From: Carboxylicivirga sp. M1479
GTDB taxonomy: Bacteria; Bacteroidota; Bacteroidia; Bacteroidales; Marinilabiliaceae
Assembly: GCF_007097485.1 (NCBI RefSeq)
Contig: NZ_VKDE01000007.1
Location: 57,402 to 121,401 of the forward strand
Reading direction: 5' to 3'
DNA length: 64,000 nucleotides
Shown here: piece after piece, positions 27,204 to 36,000 of the stretch
Layout: the number at the start of each line of letters is the position of its first letter
Position numbering within the stretch: position 1 is the first letter of the stretch
Translations under genes and position numbers: made by a program
The notes under the pieces: model-generated
What the model was told of the DNA's origin: nothing
Databases searched by the model: none
Seen by the model: the letters and a program-made list of their open reading frames with translations, nothing else

Positions 27204-28412
27204 ATGAAAAAAGCAGTATTAATAGTATTAGCAGTGTTTGCCGTTGGACAGCTATTCGCTCAAGGCATTGAGTTCGAACATGGAACTTTTAACGAGGCGT
27301 TGGCAAAAGCAAAAAAAGAGAACAAGTTGATTTTTATGGATTGCTATACGACCTGGTGTGGTCCATGTAAGCATTTGGCAAAGAATATTTTTACACAAAA
27401 AGAAGTAGGTGATTTTTACAATCAAAATTTTGTGAACGTAAAAATGGATTGTGAAAAAGGTGAAGGGCCAGCTTTAGCCAAAAAGTACGGAGTTAGTTCT
27501 TATCCAACCTTATTGTTTATTGATGGAGAAGGTAATGCAGTACATAAATTAGTTGGCGGCATGCCAGCAGAAGAGTTAATAGCCGGAGGAAAAGCTGCCT
27601 TAGACCCTTCAATGCGTATCGGTACGCTTCGTGCCAAGTATGAAGAAGGAAATCGTGAGCTTGACTTTTTAATGACCTACTTAAAGGCTGTTAAAGCACA
27701 ATATGATCGCGAGTCAATGCAAGAGGTTTCAAGAGAAATTATTAAGCAAACCTCTTTAGAAAAATACATGAACCAAGAATCGTTTTTTGTGATTTCATCG
27801 GCCAATTTCGCCTATGAGTCAACAGAATTCAAGTATCTATTAGATAGCAAGGAAAAAGTTAAAGAAATTGCAGATGACTATAGTTACTCGATGTTGTTTG
27901 TTGGAACTTACATGGCACACTTAAAGCAATTTGCAATGACTTGTAAAAGCCAGGAAGAACTAAATGATGAAATTGACAGGTGTTACGTAGAATTCCCTAA
28001 TGAATACCTTCAAAGCACAAAAGGAAGTTTGAAGTATGATTTTTATATTGCCAATAATCAGGTTGATAGTTGGTATAGTGAAAAGATAAACGAGGTGGAG
28101 GCCTTAAAAGGTGATGAACAATACGTTTATCAGGTCCATTCTATGTGCGACCAAATTTTAAATACACCTAAGTTGGTTGGGTCGAAAAAAATTCTGAAAG
28201 ACCTAACAGAGCGTGTTGAAGTTATTACGGCCGATAAGGAGACGGGTTTGATTATGGGTAACCTCATGCTGGCCAAAATACACCTTTACAACAAAGAGAA
28301 GGAAAAAGCACAAGAGTGCTTTGATATTTTCTTTGCCGAAAATGGCAAAGCAGGCGGTAATAACACACACCCATCTGTTGGGAATTTGAGGACTGCTATT
28401 GCGGCGTTATAA
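27204..28412 (+). CDS. Secreted thioredoxin-fold protein (locus B)
   Basis: A 402-residue exported protein with a cleavable signal peptide (about 1-20, ending QLFAQG). The thioredoxin-like domain (about 25-130) is of the DUF255/Thioredoxin_7 sort: EALAKAKKENKLIFMDCYTTWCGPC with active cysteines at 52 and 55, followed by YPTLLFID. The remaining ~270 residues are helical, possibly repeat-like, with no recognised domain. This architecture differs from the TlpA proteins of the other loci. It is the last gene of locus B and is followed by an intrinsic terminator. Its target proteins are unknown. Confidence 0.85.
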   Translation: MKKAVLIVLAVFAVGQLFAQGIEFEHGTFNEALAKAKKENKLIFMDCYTTWCGPCKHLAKNIFTQKEVGDFYNQNFVNVKMDCEKGEGPALAKKYGVSSYPTLLFIDGEGNAVHKLVGGMPAEELIAGGKAALDPSMRIGTLRAKYEEGNRELDFLMTYLKAVKAQYDRESMQEVSREIIKQTSLEKYMNQESFFVISSANFAYESTEFKYLLDSKEKVKEIADDYSYSMLFVGTYMAHLKQFAMTCKSQEELNDEIDRCYVEFPNEYLQSTKGSLKYDFYIANNQVDSWYSEKINEVEALKGDEQYVYQVHSMCDQILNTPKLVGSKKILKDLTERVEVITADKETGLIMGNLMLAKIHLYNKEKEKAQECFDIFFAENGKAGGNNTHPSVGNLRTAIAAL

Positions 28413-28447
28413 TTCAATTGCTTTCATTATAAGATTTTTTAAGACTA

Positions 28448-28473
28448 GCCTCATTCATCTGAATGGGGCTTTT
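28448..28473 (+). terminator. Intrinsic terminator of locus B
   Basis: GCCTCATTC-ATCT-GAATGGGGC followed by TTTT, 35 bp after the thioredoxin stop. Related to the terminator at 11355. Confidence 0.85.
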
Positions 28474-28480
28474 CTATTTA

Positions 28481-28816
28481 CCCAATTATCCCCTCATCTA
28501 CCCCTAGGGAAGCCTATATCTGCCCTCTTGAATCTGATTTTTACCCTCTTGGCCACTATATCATACCGATGGACAGTAATAGTTACCTTCTTGAATTCAA
28601 TTTTTACACGATTGGACGCTTTCTTAGGCCGATTGACTGCATTATGCAGCCTGTTGATTTCATTTTTTCACCCGATTGACGGGTTTTGAGGCCAATTGGA
28701 TAACTTATTTGGCTTGTTGAGTTACATATTTAATCGATTGACGCGGTTTATTGCTACAGGGGATATAAAAATGCCCCGATGGACTGCTCTTACAGGCCTC
28801 GGGGCTAATAAAATCA
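28481..28816. repeat. Degenerate 21-bp periodic array, copy 1
   Basis: About 16 consecutive units of 21 bp can be laid end to end. In most units TTG[A/G] (often within CGATTGA or CCAATTGG) recurs at positions 6-9, with the rest variable and A/T-rich. Examples are units starting at 28523, 28586, 28607, 28628, 28649, 28691, 28712 and 28733; the core of the 28670 unit is displaced by one base. The array lies directly 3' of the unidentified gene at 28850-29548 (minus strand) and merges with its terminator. A similar array lies 3' of the paralogue (44693-44881). It is not CRISPR-like. Confidence 0.75.
28766..28805 (-). terminator. Terminator of the unidentified gene, copy 1
   Basis: On the minus strand GCCCCGA pairs with TCGGGGC, followed by ATTTTTAT. 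It lies about 45 bases after the stop codon and coincides with the first units of the 21-bp array. Confidence 0.75.
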
Positions 28817-28849
28817 AGGGTTTGGCGTCTAATTCAATATGAATCGATA

Positions 28850-29548
28850 TTAACCCTTATAGTTGCTGTAATACTTCTTGCGGCGGTCTTCGTTCTTCCA
28901 GAAGATGTAACGCCCATATTCACGAATAAGGCTTACTTTTTCTGAAAGTAGGGTGAAAGCTTTGTCGCGACGCACTTTTATAGCACTGCTTTCATCCGAT
29001 GAGCCATTGGCCTCGGCCAGCAAATCTTTTAAACCATGCGATAGGGTTCTGGCATTACTCAGGCGTGTCATATCAAAGCTGATGCCAGTTAGTGGGTCAG
29101 GGTTTTTCTCGCCAACAACGGCTAGTTCAACCAAATCCTGAATCATATCCAAACGATCGCTGCCTTCACTAATGCGCTTCACTTTGGCTAATACATCTGC
29201 CTGCTTGCGATAAGCAAATTTAAAGTGATGCAACAATTCATCACGCTCCTCAAAGGCCGCTGGTGATTGCTCCAACCATTCTTTTTGTGCTTCCTGTCGG
29301 GCACGGTACTCACTCATCCACTCGGCCTGGCAAAAACGCATGGCACCTGCCAAAGGATTTAATTCATCAATAATTTCTACATTCATGCCTGCTGTAGCTA
29401 AGTCTTCTCTGTCTTTAGCCGCTTCAATAGCCAGGGTTTCGGCACTGGCAGCAAATTCATCAACAGGTTGATTGGGTAGTTTTTTGTCCTTTGTGGGCAC
29501 TGCCTCAATCCGTTCCTTCCATGTGTTAAAATCTTCTGAGTAACTCAT
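28850..29548 (-). CDS. Unidentified helical protein with paralogue, copy 1
   Basis: A 232-residue acidic, highly helical, probably cytoplasmic protein that I do not recognise. It is clearly paralogous to 44913-45602 over its full length. Shared stretches include SYSEDFNTWKE/SYTEDFNTWKE, CQAEWMSEYRARQ, QKEWLEQSP, RDELLHHF, DMIQDLVELA, RDKAFTLL and the C-terminal GRYIFWKNEDRR. There is no signal peptide, no membrane segment and no recognisable catalytic motif; the conserved aromatic/basic C-terminus could bind nucleic acid or protein. Both copies share a ~189-bp leader upstream and a 21-bp periodic array downstream. That arrangement suggests one functional or mobile unit (inference). Confidence 0.8.
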   Translation of the reverse strand: MSYSEDFNTWKERIEAVPTKDKKLPNQPVDEFAASAETLAIEAAKDREDLATAGMNVEIIDELNPLAGAMRFCQAEWMSEYRARQEAQKEWLEQSPAAFEERDELLHHFKFAYRKQADVLAKVKRISEGSDRLDMIQDLVELAVVGEKNPDPLTGISFDMTRLSNARTLSHGLKDLLAEANGSSDESSAIKVRRDKAFTLLSEKVSLIREYGRYIFWKNEDRRKKYYSNYKG

Positions 29549-29564
29549 GTTTTAAACTATTTTT

Positions 29565-29753
29565 AATCCTATATTGCAAAGCTCCGCCGGCCTCTTCTTC
29601 CAAGCCTCGACGCCAATCAAGTTCGGTTGATGACCAGCCGGCGGTTTACTCTTTAATACTTACCATAAAATTAGCTCCACTAAGTACGTTTGTAAAATGA
29701 CAAGAGTCATACATGGTCAAATGCTTTGTTCAACACCTCTTTTTAAATGATTA
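29565..29753 (-). promoter_or_regulatory. Conserved structured leader, copy 1
   Basis: About 189 bp upstream of the unidentified gene, differing from 45618-45806 at only a few positions. It contains an 8-bp GC stem (CCGCCGGC 29584-29591 with GCCGGCGG 29637-29644) enclosing a smaller hairpin (ATCAA/TTGAT, 29616-29631), and a second hairpin ATGAC-TCTT-GTCAT on the transcript strand near 29697-29710. It is likely a 5' UTR with promoter. No known riboswitch was recognised. Confidence 0.7.
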
Positions 29754-30057
29754 AAATGCTGTATTAATTGATGAATGACATTTACATGGAAGCTGTGAAT
29801 GTGCAGCTTATTCATTTTACTTTTCGAAATGTTATTTTTTATTGATAATAATTTAGCGATTAGCTTATGATTTAAACAGCCTGGACAAGGAAGCAAAAGT
29901 TGCTTCGTTCAAAGGGTTTTAGAAGTAGGAATAAACACTGGTTTTGCAGCGAATAATTAGCAGCGATGAGCTTCATAATCAACTACAAATTTTCAAGGGA
30001 TGGCTTGGTGCTTTAAATTTCTTTCTATTTTTAGCGCGTCTAAAGAATGGTAAGTGC
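29754..30057. other. AT-rich intergenic stretch
   Basis: Between the structured leader and the sigma C gene. No gene or clear repeat is seen. The sigma frame is open from a TTG at 29944, but that extension is not conserved-looking. Confidence 0.5.
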
Positions 30058-30618
30058 ATGGATAATATCAATGACAAAATAATTATTAAGGAATTACAGA
30101 AGGGAAACAAAGATGTTTTTCAGTCTGTATTTCATCAATATTATCCTTTGCTTGCTAAGTTTGCTCACCGTTATATTTACGAGGCCGATGTTTGCGAAGA
30201 TCTTATTCAGGATGTGTTTGCCACTTTATGGGAGAAACGCGAGGAAGCATCCATCCAGTCTCTTAAATCCTACCTTTTTACTGCCGTTAAAAACAAGTGC
30301 TTAGGGTATTTACGTCATCTTAATGTAAGGGATAAGCACGAAGTGTTTATTGTTGAGGCCTACTTTGAGAGTAGTGGTGAGATGCTTGTTGATAGCGAAT
30401 TGACCGATAGGATTAAAAAGATACTGGCCGAATTACCAGATAATATGCGTCACATCTTCGAACAGAAATACCTTAGTGGACTCACTGCTTCTGAAATTGC
30501 CGAAGACCTCGATGTTTCGCCCAATACAGTCAATACACAGCTTAAAAGAGCCAAGAAAAAAATAAGACTTGAGCTCCTTAAATCAGGTATTAAAGTCTTG
30601 TTTCTCTTGGGTGTTTAG
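30058..30618 (+). CDS. FecI-like ECF sigma factor (locus C)
   Basis: An ECF sigma factor of 186 residues. Region 2 is FHQYYPLLAKFAHRYIYEAD and CEDLIQDVFATLWEKR. Region 4 is LPDNMRHIFEQKYLSGLTAS plus the HTH IAEDLDVSPNTVNTQLKRAK. The frame runs upstream to a TTG at 29944, but the ATG at 30058 matches the family N-terminus. Unlike locus B, almost 1.2 kb of repeat-laden DNA separates it from FecR C, so it is unlikely to be cotranscribed with FecR. The hydrophobic end (IKVLFLLGV) resembles the tails of sigma A and B. Confidence 0.9.
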   Translation: MDNINDKIIIKELQKGNKDVFQSVFHQYYPLLAKFAHRYIYEADVCEDLIQDVFATLWEKREEASIQSLKSYLFTAVKNKCLGYLRHLNVRDKHEVFIVEAYFESSGEMLVDSELTDRIKKILAELPDNMRHIFEQKYLSGLTASEIAEDLDVSPNTVNTQLKRAKKKIRLELLKSGIKVLFLLGV

Positions 30619-30813
30619 ACATCTATAAACACTTGTTTCATACTAATCGTGTCCAAAATTGATTTTTTGACGTGAATGGAACTAATTAATATTGAGTTGT
30701 TATGTGTAGCTTTTCTAAGCTTGGGTTCTTTTAAGCGTCGTGCCTTGTGGCCTTTTTTTTTCCTTAGTTTTTGTCATTAAGAACATCGGAACGATTAAGA
30801 ATTGAGTATTCTT

Positions 30814-30938
30814 GGATCATAGGATATTTCTGTGGATTAATAATAATTTGTAACGAAAGGAAGCAACGAAATACCCTGTTTTGTGAGATGGTTTTCCTTT
30901 CTTTTGCATCGCCCAAAAGAAACAAAACGCTAGTCCCA
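30814..30938. repeat. Dispersed repeat R2, copy 2
   Basis: Near-identical to 18708-18834. Here it is joined directly to the 31-bp repeat that stands alone at 13149-13179, showing a mosaic of repeat modules. Confidence 0.85.
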
Positions 30939-31056
30939 TTGATGCTACCACCCGCTCTAATGATTAATCAATTTCACAATCAAAGTAGGTCAAGCCCCTT
31001 TGATGTTCAATTAAATTAATCATTATTCACGCCTTCGCATGCCCGCCAATGGAACA

Positions 31057-31135
31057 GGCCACCACACTGTCGAAATTGCATTTCGAGTGGGGAAAGGAGG
31101 ATAGCCAAAAGTGAAGGGTAACAAACTAATTAATC
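31057..31135. repeat. Dispersed repeat R4, copy 1
   Basis: About 80 bp around ACTGTCGAAATTGCATTTC, shared with 41872-41950 with scattered differences. Non-coding. Confidence 0.75.
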
Positions 31136-31748
31136 GATTAAATAATGAGGTTGCAGAGCTTATACCAAATGTATTACAAAATGAGCCTTTTGCTAATTAC
31201 ATTGGTAAATGCCGTTGAATCAATGAAAAGCTTTATTGAAACGCAGTTGAAAATAAAGCTCATTCTATTGACCAAACGGTATTATTCATTATGCTGATCT
31301 ACCCGGCCCATTCGAAACAAGCTTTCGAACGATTGAAAGCCAGTGATAAGAGTGGATATTGCGCAATTGGAACGAAGTTGGGACATCGTTGCTTTAGCGA
31401 AGAAATTATTAGGACAACATTTATTTCATACTAATAGCGTCCTAAACGTTTTAGTATAATGATCCGGACGTCTTGTTTAGTCTCGACCTCAGCCAGTGAA
31501 CCAAAAAACAGGATTGAAATGACGGTTAAGAATTGTTTTCTGTTTGAGTTCTTTGAGGTACGAAAAAGGGCGAGTTTAAAACAATTTAAGTCATGAAACC
31601 TAGTTTTTTGAGTGAAGTGGGTGTAGTCGACGGTCTTTTTGCTTCCTTTTTTGACTGTAGAAAAAAGGAAGAGCCTTCACGGCTTGAGTGAAAAATTATT
31701 TAGGACAATATTTATTTCATACTACTTTCAAAAAAAAAATAGGGCTTC

Positions 31749-31775
31749 TGTCACCAATACTACTTTCTTAGGCGT
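31749..31775 (+). promoter_or_regulatory. Candidate ECF-sigma promoter upstream of FecR C
   Basis: TGTCACC (31749-31755), 16 nt, then GCGT (31772-31775), 24 bp before the FecR ATG and preceded by an A-run. Same arrangement and spacing as FecR A and B. Confidence 0.6.
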
Positions 31776-31799
31776 CGTAAATATAGAAAGCGCTTAAAC

Positions 31800-32951
31800 A
31801 TGGTTAAAAAGAAGATAGATATAGAGTACATTGTTATTTGGCGAAACCTGAATAATGTCGCCAGTGCTGAGGAGCAAAGCGAACTACGCATTTGGTTAGA
31901 TGCTAATGACAAACATCGCTTACTATACGAGCACATAAAAGTTAGAAACGAACACGATGTGGTCATTACCGAAGATCAGATTGAACAACGATGGTTAAAG
32001 TTACAGCATACCTTGGATAAAAAACCGAGTATTGGTATTAAACGATGGTTGCAATATGCAGCGGCTATTATACTACCAATTGCGGTAGCAGCGGGTGTGT
32101 TTTACCTTTCTGATAAGTCAGAAACGAAGCTTGAAATGGCTCATCAAATAACACCCGGTTCGGCAAAGGCAGTGTTGCACTTGAGCAATGGAGAATTACT
32201 TGAGCTGGATGATGAGAATAAACTCTTTATTGAAGATGAGCATGGTAATGTTATAGGTGTTGATTCAACAAATACCCTAAGGTACAACGCTAACGCAAGT
32301 ATGCAAGCTAGCTATAACACGATCAATATTCCACGCGGAGCCGAATACCAATTGGTATTATCGGATGGTACCAAAGTGTGGCTTAATTCAGAGTCATCAT
32401 TGACCTACCCAGTAAATTTTGTTGGGGAAAGTCGTGAAGTGCTTCTTACGGGTGAAGCTTTTTTTGATGTAACGACTAATCGTGAGAAACCCTTTATTGT
32501 AAAAACAAATAAGTCATCGGTTAAGGTGTTTGGTACTCAGTTTAACGTAATGAGTTATGCCGATGAAGCCATTGAGCAAACCACCCTTGTTGAAGGAAGC
32601 ATAGCAGTGCTTTATAACAACCAAGAGGTGATGGTTAAACCCGGCCAACAAGCTAACATACAATCGTCGGGAGCCGAAATGTCTATTGTAGAAGTAGATA
32701 CTCAGCTGTATACGGATTGGAAAGATGGTGTATTCCGCTTTGAAGAGATGACACTTAAAGAGGTTGCAAGCAAACTATCGCGATGGTATAATGTCGATTT
32801 CTACTTTGCCAATGAAGACATGAAAGGACGGATGATCACAGGAGCCATGAAGCGCTCAACAGACTTTGAATTATTAATGAGCCTGGTAGAAAAATCGGCC
32901 GAAGTAGAAATTGTTATCAACGAAAATACCGTGCTAGTAAAAGGAAAGTAA
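31800..32951 (+). CDS. FecR-family anti-sigma factor (locus C)
   Basis: A 383-residue inner-membrane anti-sigma factor. It has an N-terminal cytoplasmic domain, one membrane helix at about 82-104 (YAAAIILPIAVAAGVFYLS), a FecR domain with AEYQLVLSDGTKVWLNSESS near 180, and a C-terminal DUF4974-type domain (LKEVASKLSRWYNVDFYF). It is closely similar to FecR A in the periplasmic part (GTQFNVMSY, TLVEG, WKDGV). It starts 24 bp after the ECF promoter motif and precedes SusC C by about 115 bp. It is expected to relay the SusC C signal to sigma C. Confidence 0.92.
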   Translation: MVKKKIDIEYIVIWRNLNNVASAEEQSELRIWLDANDKHRLLYEHIKVRNEHDVVITEDQIEQRWLKLQHTLDKKPSIGIKRWLQYAAAIILPIAVAAGVFYLSDKSETKLEMAHQITPGSAKAVLHLSNGELLELDDENKLFIEDEHGNVIGVDSTNTLRYNANASMQASYNTINIPRGAEYQLVLSDGTKVWLNSESSLTYPVNFVGESREVLLTGEAFFDVTTNREKPFIVKTNKSSVKVFGTQFNVMSYADEAIEQTTLVEGSIAVLYNNQEVMVKPGQQANIQSSGAEMSIVEVDTQLYTDWKDGVFRFEEMTLKEVASKLSRWYNVDFYFANEDMKGRMITGAMKRSTDFELLMSLVEKSAEVEIVINENTVLVKGK

Positions 32952-32972
32952 TAAGTAAAATCTATAAAAAAG

Positions 32973-32998
32973 CGAAGGATGTAGCAGCACCCTTCGCC
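32973..32998 (+). promoter_or_regulatory. FecR-SusC intergenic hairpin (locus C)
   Basis: GCGAAGG pairs with CCTTCGC (32973-32979 with 32992-32998), about 20 bases after the FecR stop and without a T-run. It is the third hairpin at this junction in the window. Confidence 0.55.
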
Positions 32999-33068
32999 AT
33001 TAGTTCAAACAATACCGGTTACGTATAGCAGTACAAGCCGGTAAGTATTAACTTGTAAATACAAATCT

Positions 33069-36000
33069 ATGAAAATTACACGAATGTGGCGCTGTAGTCT
33101 GTGGAGAAAACTATCGCGTAGAACCTTACTAATTATGAGATTCAGTGTTGTATTATTATTTGGTATCTTCATACAGGTTTCGGCAAATAGCCTGGCTCAA
33201 AAGGTGGTGTTACAAAAGAACCAGATGACTTATAAAGAGGTTTTCAAAGAAATAGAAAACCAAACAGGTTTAATTACTATCTATAGTGCTAATCAAGTCA
33301 ATAAGAGCGAAAAGGTAAATATCAGTGCCGAAGAAGCTGAATTGTCTGAATTATATGAGTCATTACTGCAAGACAAAGGTTTGACTTTTGAATTTGTTGA
33401 TGATTACATTGTTATAAGGCCATTCAACCAAACAGAGAAGGCAGCTATTAACAAAAGAGCTCAGCAGCCTGAAGAAAAAAAGCTTATTATCAGCGGAAGC
33501 ATTAAAGATGAAAAAGGTGAACCACTGCCATTTGCTGCTATTCGCATTAAAGGCACTACCATTGGAACCGTTTCTGATGCAGATGGTAATTACAACCTGC
33601 AATTTGACGAGCAAGAGAGTGTAGTATTTGAAATATCAAGTCTTGGTTTTGAAACTGCTGAAGTTATTTATGATGGACAAAGCACCATTAATATAACTTT
33701 AATCGAATCTATAGCAGGCTTAGATGAAGTGGTTGTTACTGGTTATCAAACCATTTCAAGAGAAAGGGCAACCGGTTCTTTTTCAATGCTTAATAGTGAT
33801 AACGTGGCCAATAGCCCAAACGAAACAATTGGTGGAAATCTGGAATCGTTGGTGGCAGGAGTGCAATCAACGGTTGATGCGAATGGTGATGTTCAGTTTA
33901 CAATTCGTGGTGTGTCTTCATTAAATGGTAATACACAGCCATTAATTGTAGTCGATGGTTTTGCTATTGATGGTGGTTTTGAGTCAGTAAACCGTAATGA
34001 TGTTGCAAAAATTACCGTATTGAAAGATGCTGCTGCGTCTTCTATTTGGGGAGCCAGAGCTGCCAATGGGGTAATTGTGATTACAACTAAACAAGGGCAA
34101 GCTAAAAAAGGAATCCAGGTAGAAGTTGAAGCTTTTACAAAGTTTAGTGATGCCGTGGATTTAGATTATGCCAATCCTATTGCCAGCTCACAATCGCAAC
34201 TGGAGTATGAAATGTTTTTGTGGCAAAATGGCTATGTCAACCCGTCTCTTGGTATTACCAACATCAACCAAACCAAAACCTATGGTCATGAGCAGTTTGA
34301 GGCACAGCAAATGGATCATCTTAATTCAGGAGGAACAGGGCTTGCCAACTTCACTTTAGATACGCCTGTTTTGCAAGATCTACTGAGTAGTTCGTATAAA
34401 GATCAGGTAAAAGATGAGATGCTACGTAAGGCTACATCACAAAATTATACTGTTTCTTTAAGAGGTCAGGGTGAGAAAAATTCGTATTCATTATCAGTCA
34501 TGTATAACAAGAACAATGACGTAATGGTAGAAGATAATGATGATAATATTCTGATCAATTTTAGGAATAACATGAAAGTAAGCAAATGGCTTGATTTTGA
34601 TGTTGGAATAATGAGCCAGATGCAGAATAGGAATAGCAGAGGAGTGGGCCTTACTGATATAAAGCAAATGTCGGCCTATGAAACCTTATTGGATGAGAAT
34701 GGTAATTATAAGCACATTAATTCAGGTCCACTTACTTTAACTCAACCAGGTACATACAATATGCCTGTCTTAAATGAGATATTAGACCGTGGTGATGGTT
34801 GGACCTATGACAATTTCAACAACAATCCATTGCAAAATATGCGATCTCAGGATTTTAATACCAAAACCTTTAGTACCCGAATCAATGGAGGATTAAAGTT
34901 TAAGATTGCCGATGGTATTAGTTTTGATTCAAAGTTTCAGCACGAACGGAGTACCATTAAAACCAGAAATGTATTTGGAGAAGAGTCGTATTATACCCGT
35001 AAAACAGTCAACTCATTTGCAGTGACCGACTATAATGCCATAGCTACACCAGGTGCACCATATACCATCACCGATCAACAGGTGCCCGCTGGAGAAATGG
35101 TCTATGTAAATAATGGGCAAAGAGAGTCAACCCTTTTTAGAAATCAACTAAGTTTCAACAAAACGTATGGCGATCATAGCATTAATTTTATTGGGGGAAC
35201 AGAACTGATCTGGAACGAGTACGAGACACAGGATGACTGGTTGTATGGGTTTAACGATCGAAATTATCAGAACATTGTGCCAGACGCCTACAATGGTTTA
35301 ACGCAGGTTTTTTCACCTCCATATGTAACTACATCCTTACCAAGAGGAGGAGAAACCAGAATGCTAACAAACAGGTTCTTCTCATTATACTCAAACCTAG
35401 CTTATACATATAAGGACAAATACACGTTTAGTGGAAGTGTGAGAACAGATGCTTCAAATAGTATTGTTGATGATAATAGTAAACGGTATTCACCATTTTG
35501 GTCTGTTGGTGGTAGCTGGCAGTTGTCAAAAGAAGAGTTTATTAAGGATATTACCTGGTTAAATCGACTTAGCTTAAGAACCACCTATGGTGTAAATGGT
35601 AATGCTCCTTCCACATCAGCAAGCGTGCCTGTTCTTCAATTTGTGCCAGGTAGTCAACCTTGGAGTGGTGCCGGCGTTGATAATGCTTATTTAGTTGAGT
35701 TAGGTAACCCAACTCTGGGTTGGGAAAAAGTAAAACAGTTTAATGTAGCGGTAGACTTTGCTGTATTAAAAAACAAGTTATACGGTAGTTTAGAATACTA
35801 TAATAAAAACTCGGAGGATCAACTGGCATTAATTTCTCTACCATCAACAGATGGAACGACATCTCAATATTTCAATGCCGCAGCAATGAAAAATACGGGA
35901 TTTGAAATGAGCCTGAACGGAAATATTAATTTAGGCCCGGTCAAGTGGCATCCTATTCTAAATTTCGCCTATAACGATAATTTGGTAACCGATGTAAAGG

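Larger units (their letters stand above)
30619..31799. other. Repeat-rich gap between sigma C and FecR C
   Basis: No intact gene is seen in about 1.18 kb. It contains a GGGTTCTTTTAAGC repeat near 30722, a 31-bp repeat (30783-30813, shared with 13149-13179), repeat R2 (30814-30938), repeat R4 (31057-31135), a TTGCTTCCTTTTTT palindromic stretch near 31640 related to about 58809, and the ECF promoter motif just before FecR. Confidence 0.7.

Noticed and set aside
28399-28689. 96-residue plus-strand ORF
   Set aside because: It overlaps the end of the thioredoxin gene, runs through its terminator and the 21-bp array, and its hydrophobic composition simply reflects the repeat.
28481-28816. CRISPR array
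   Set aside because: The period is only 21 bp, no repeat of 24 bp or more is conserved, and there are no cas genes nearby.
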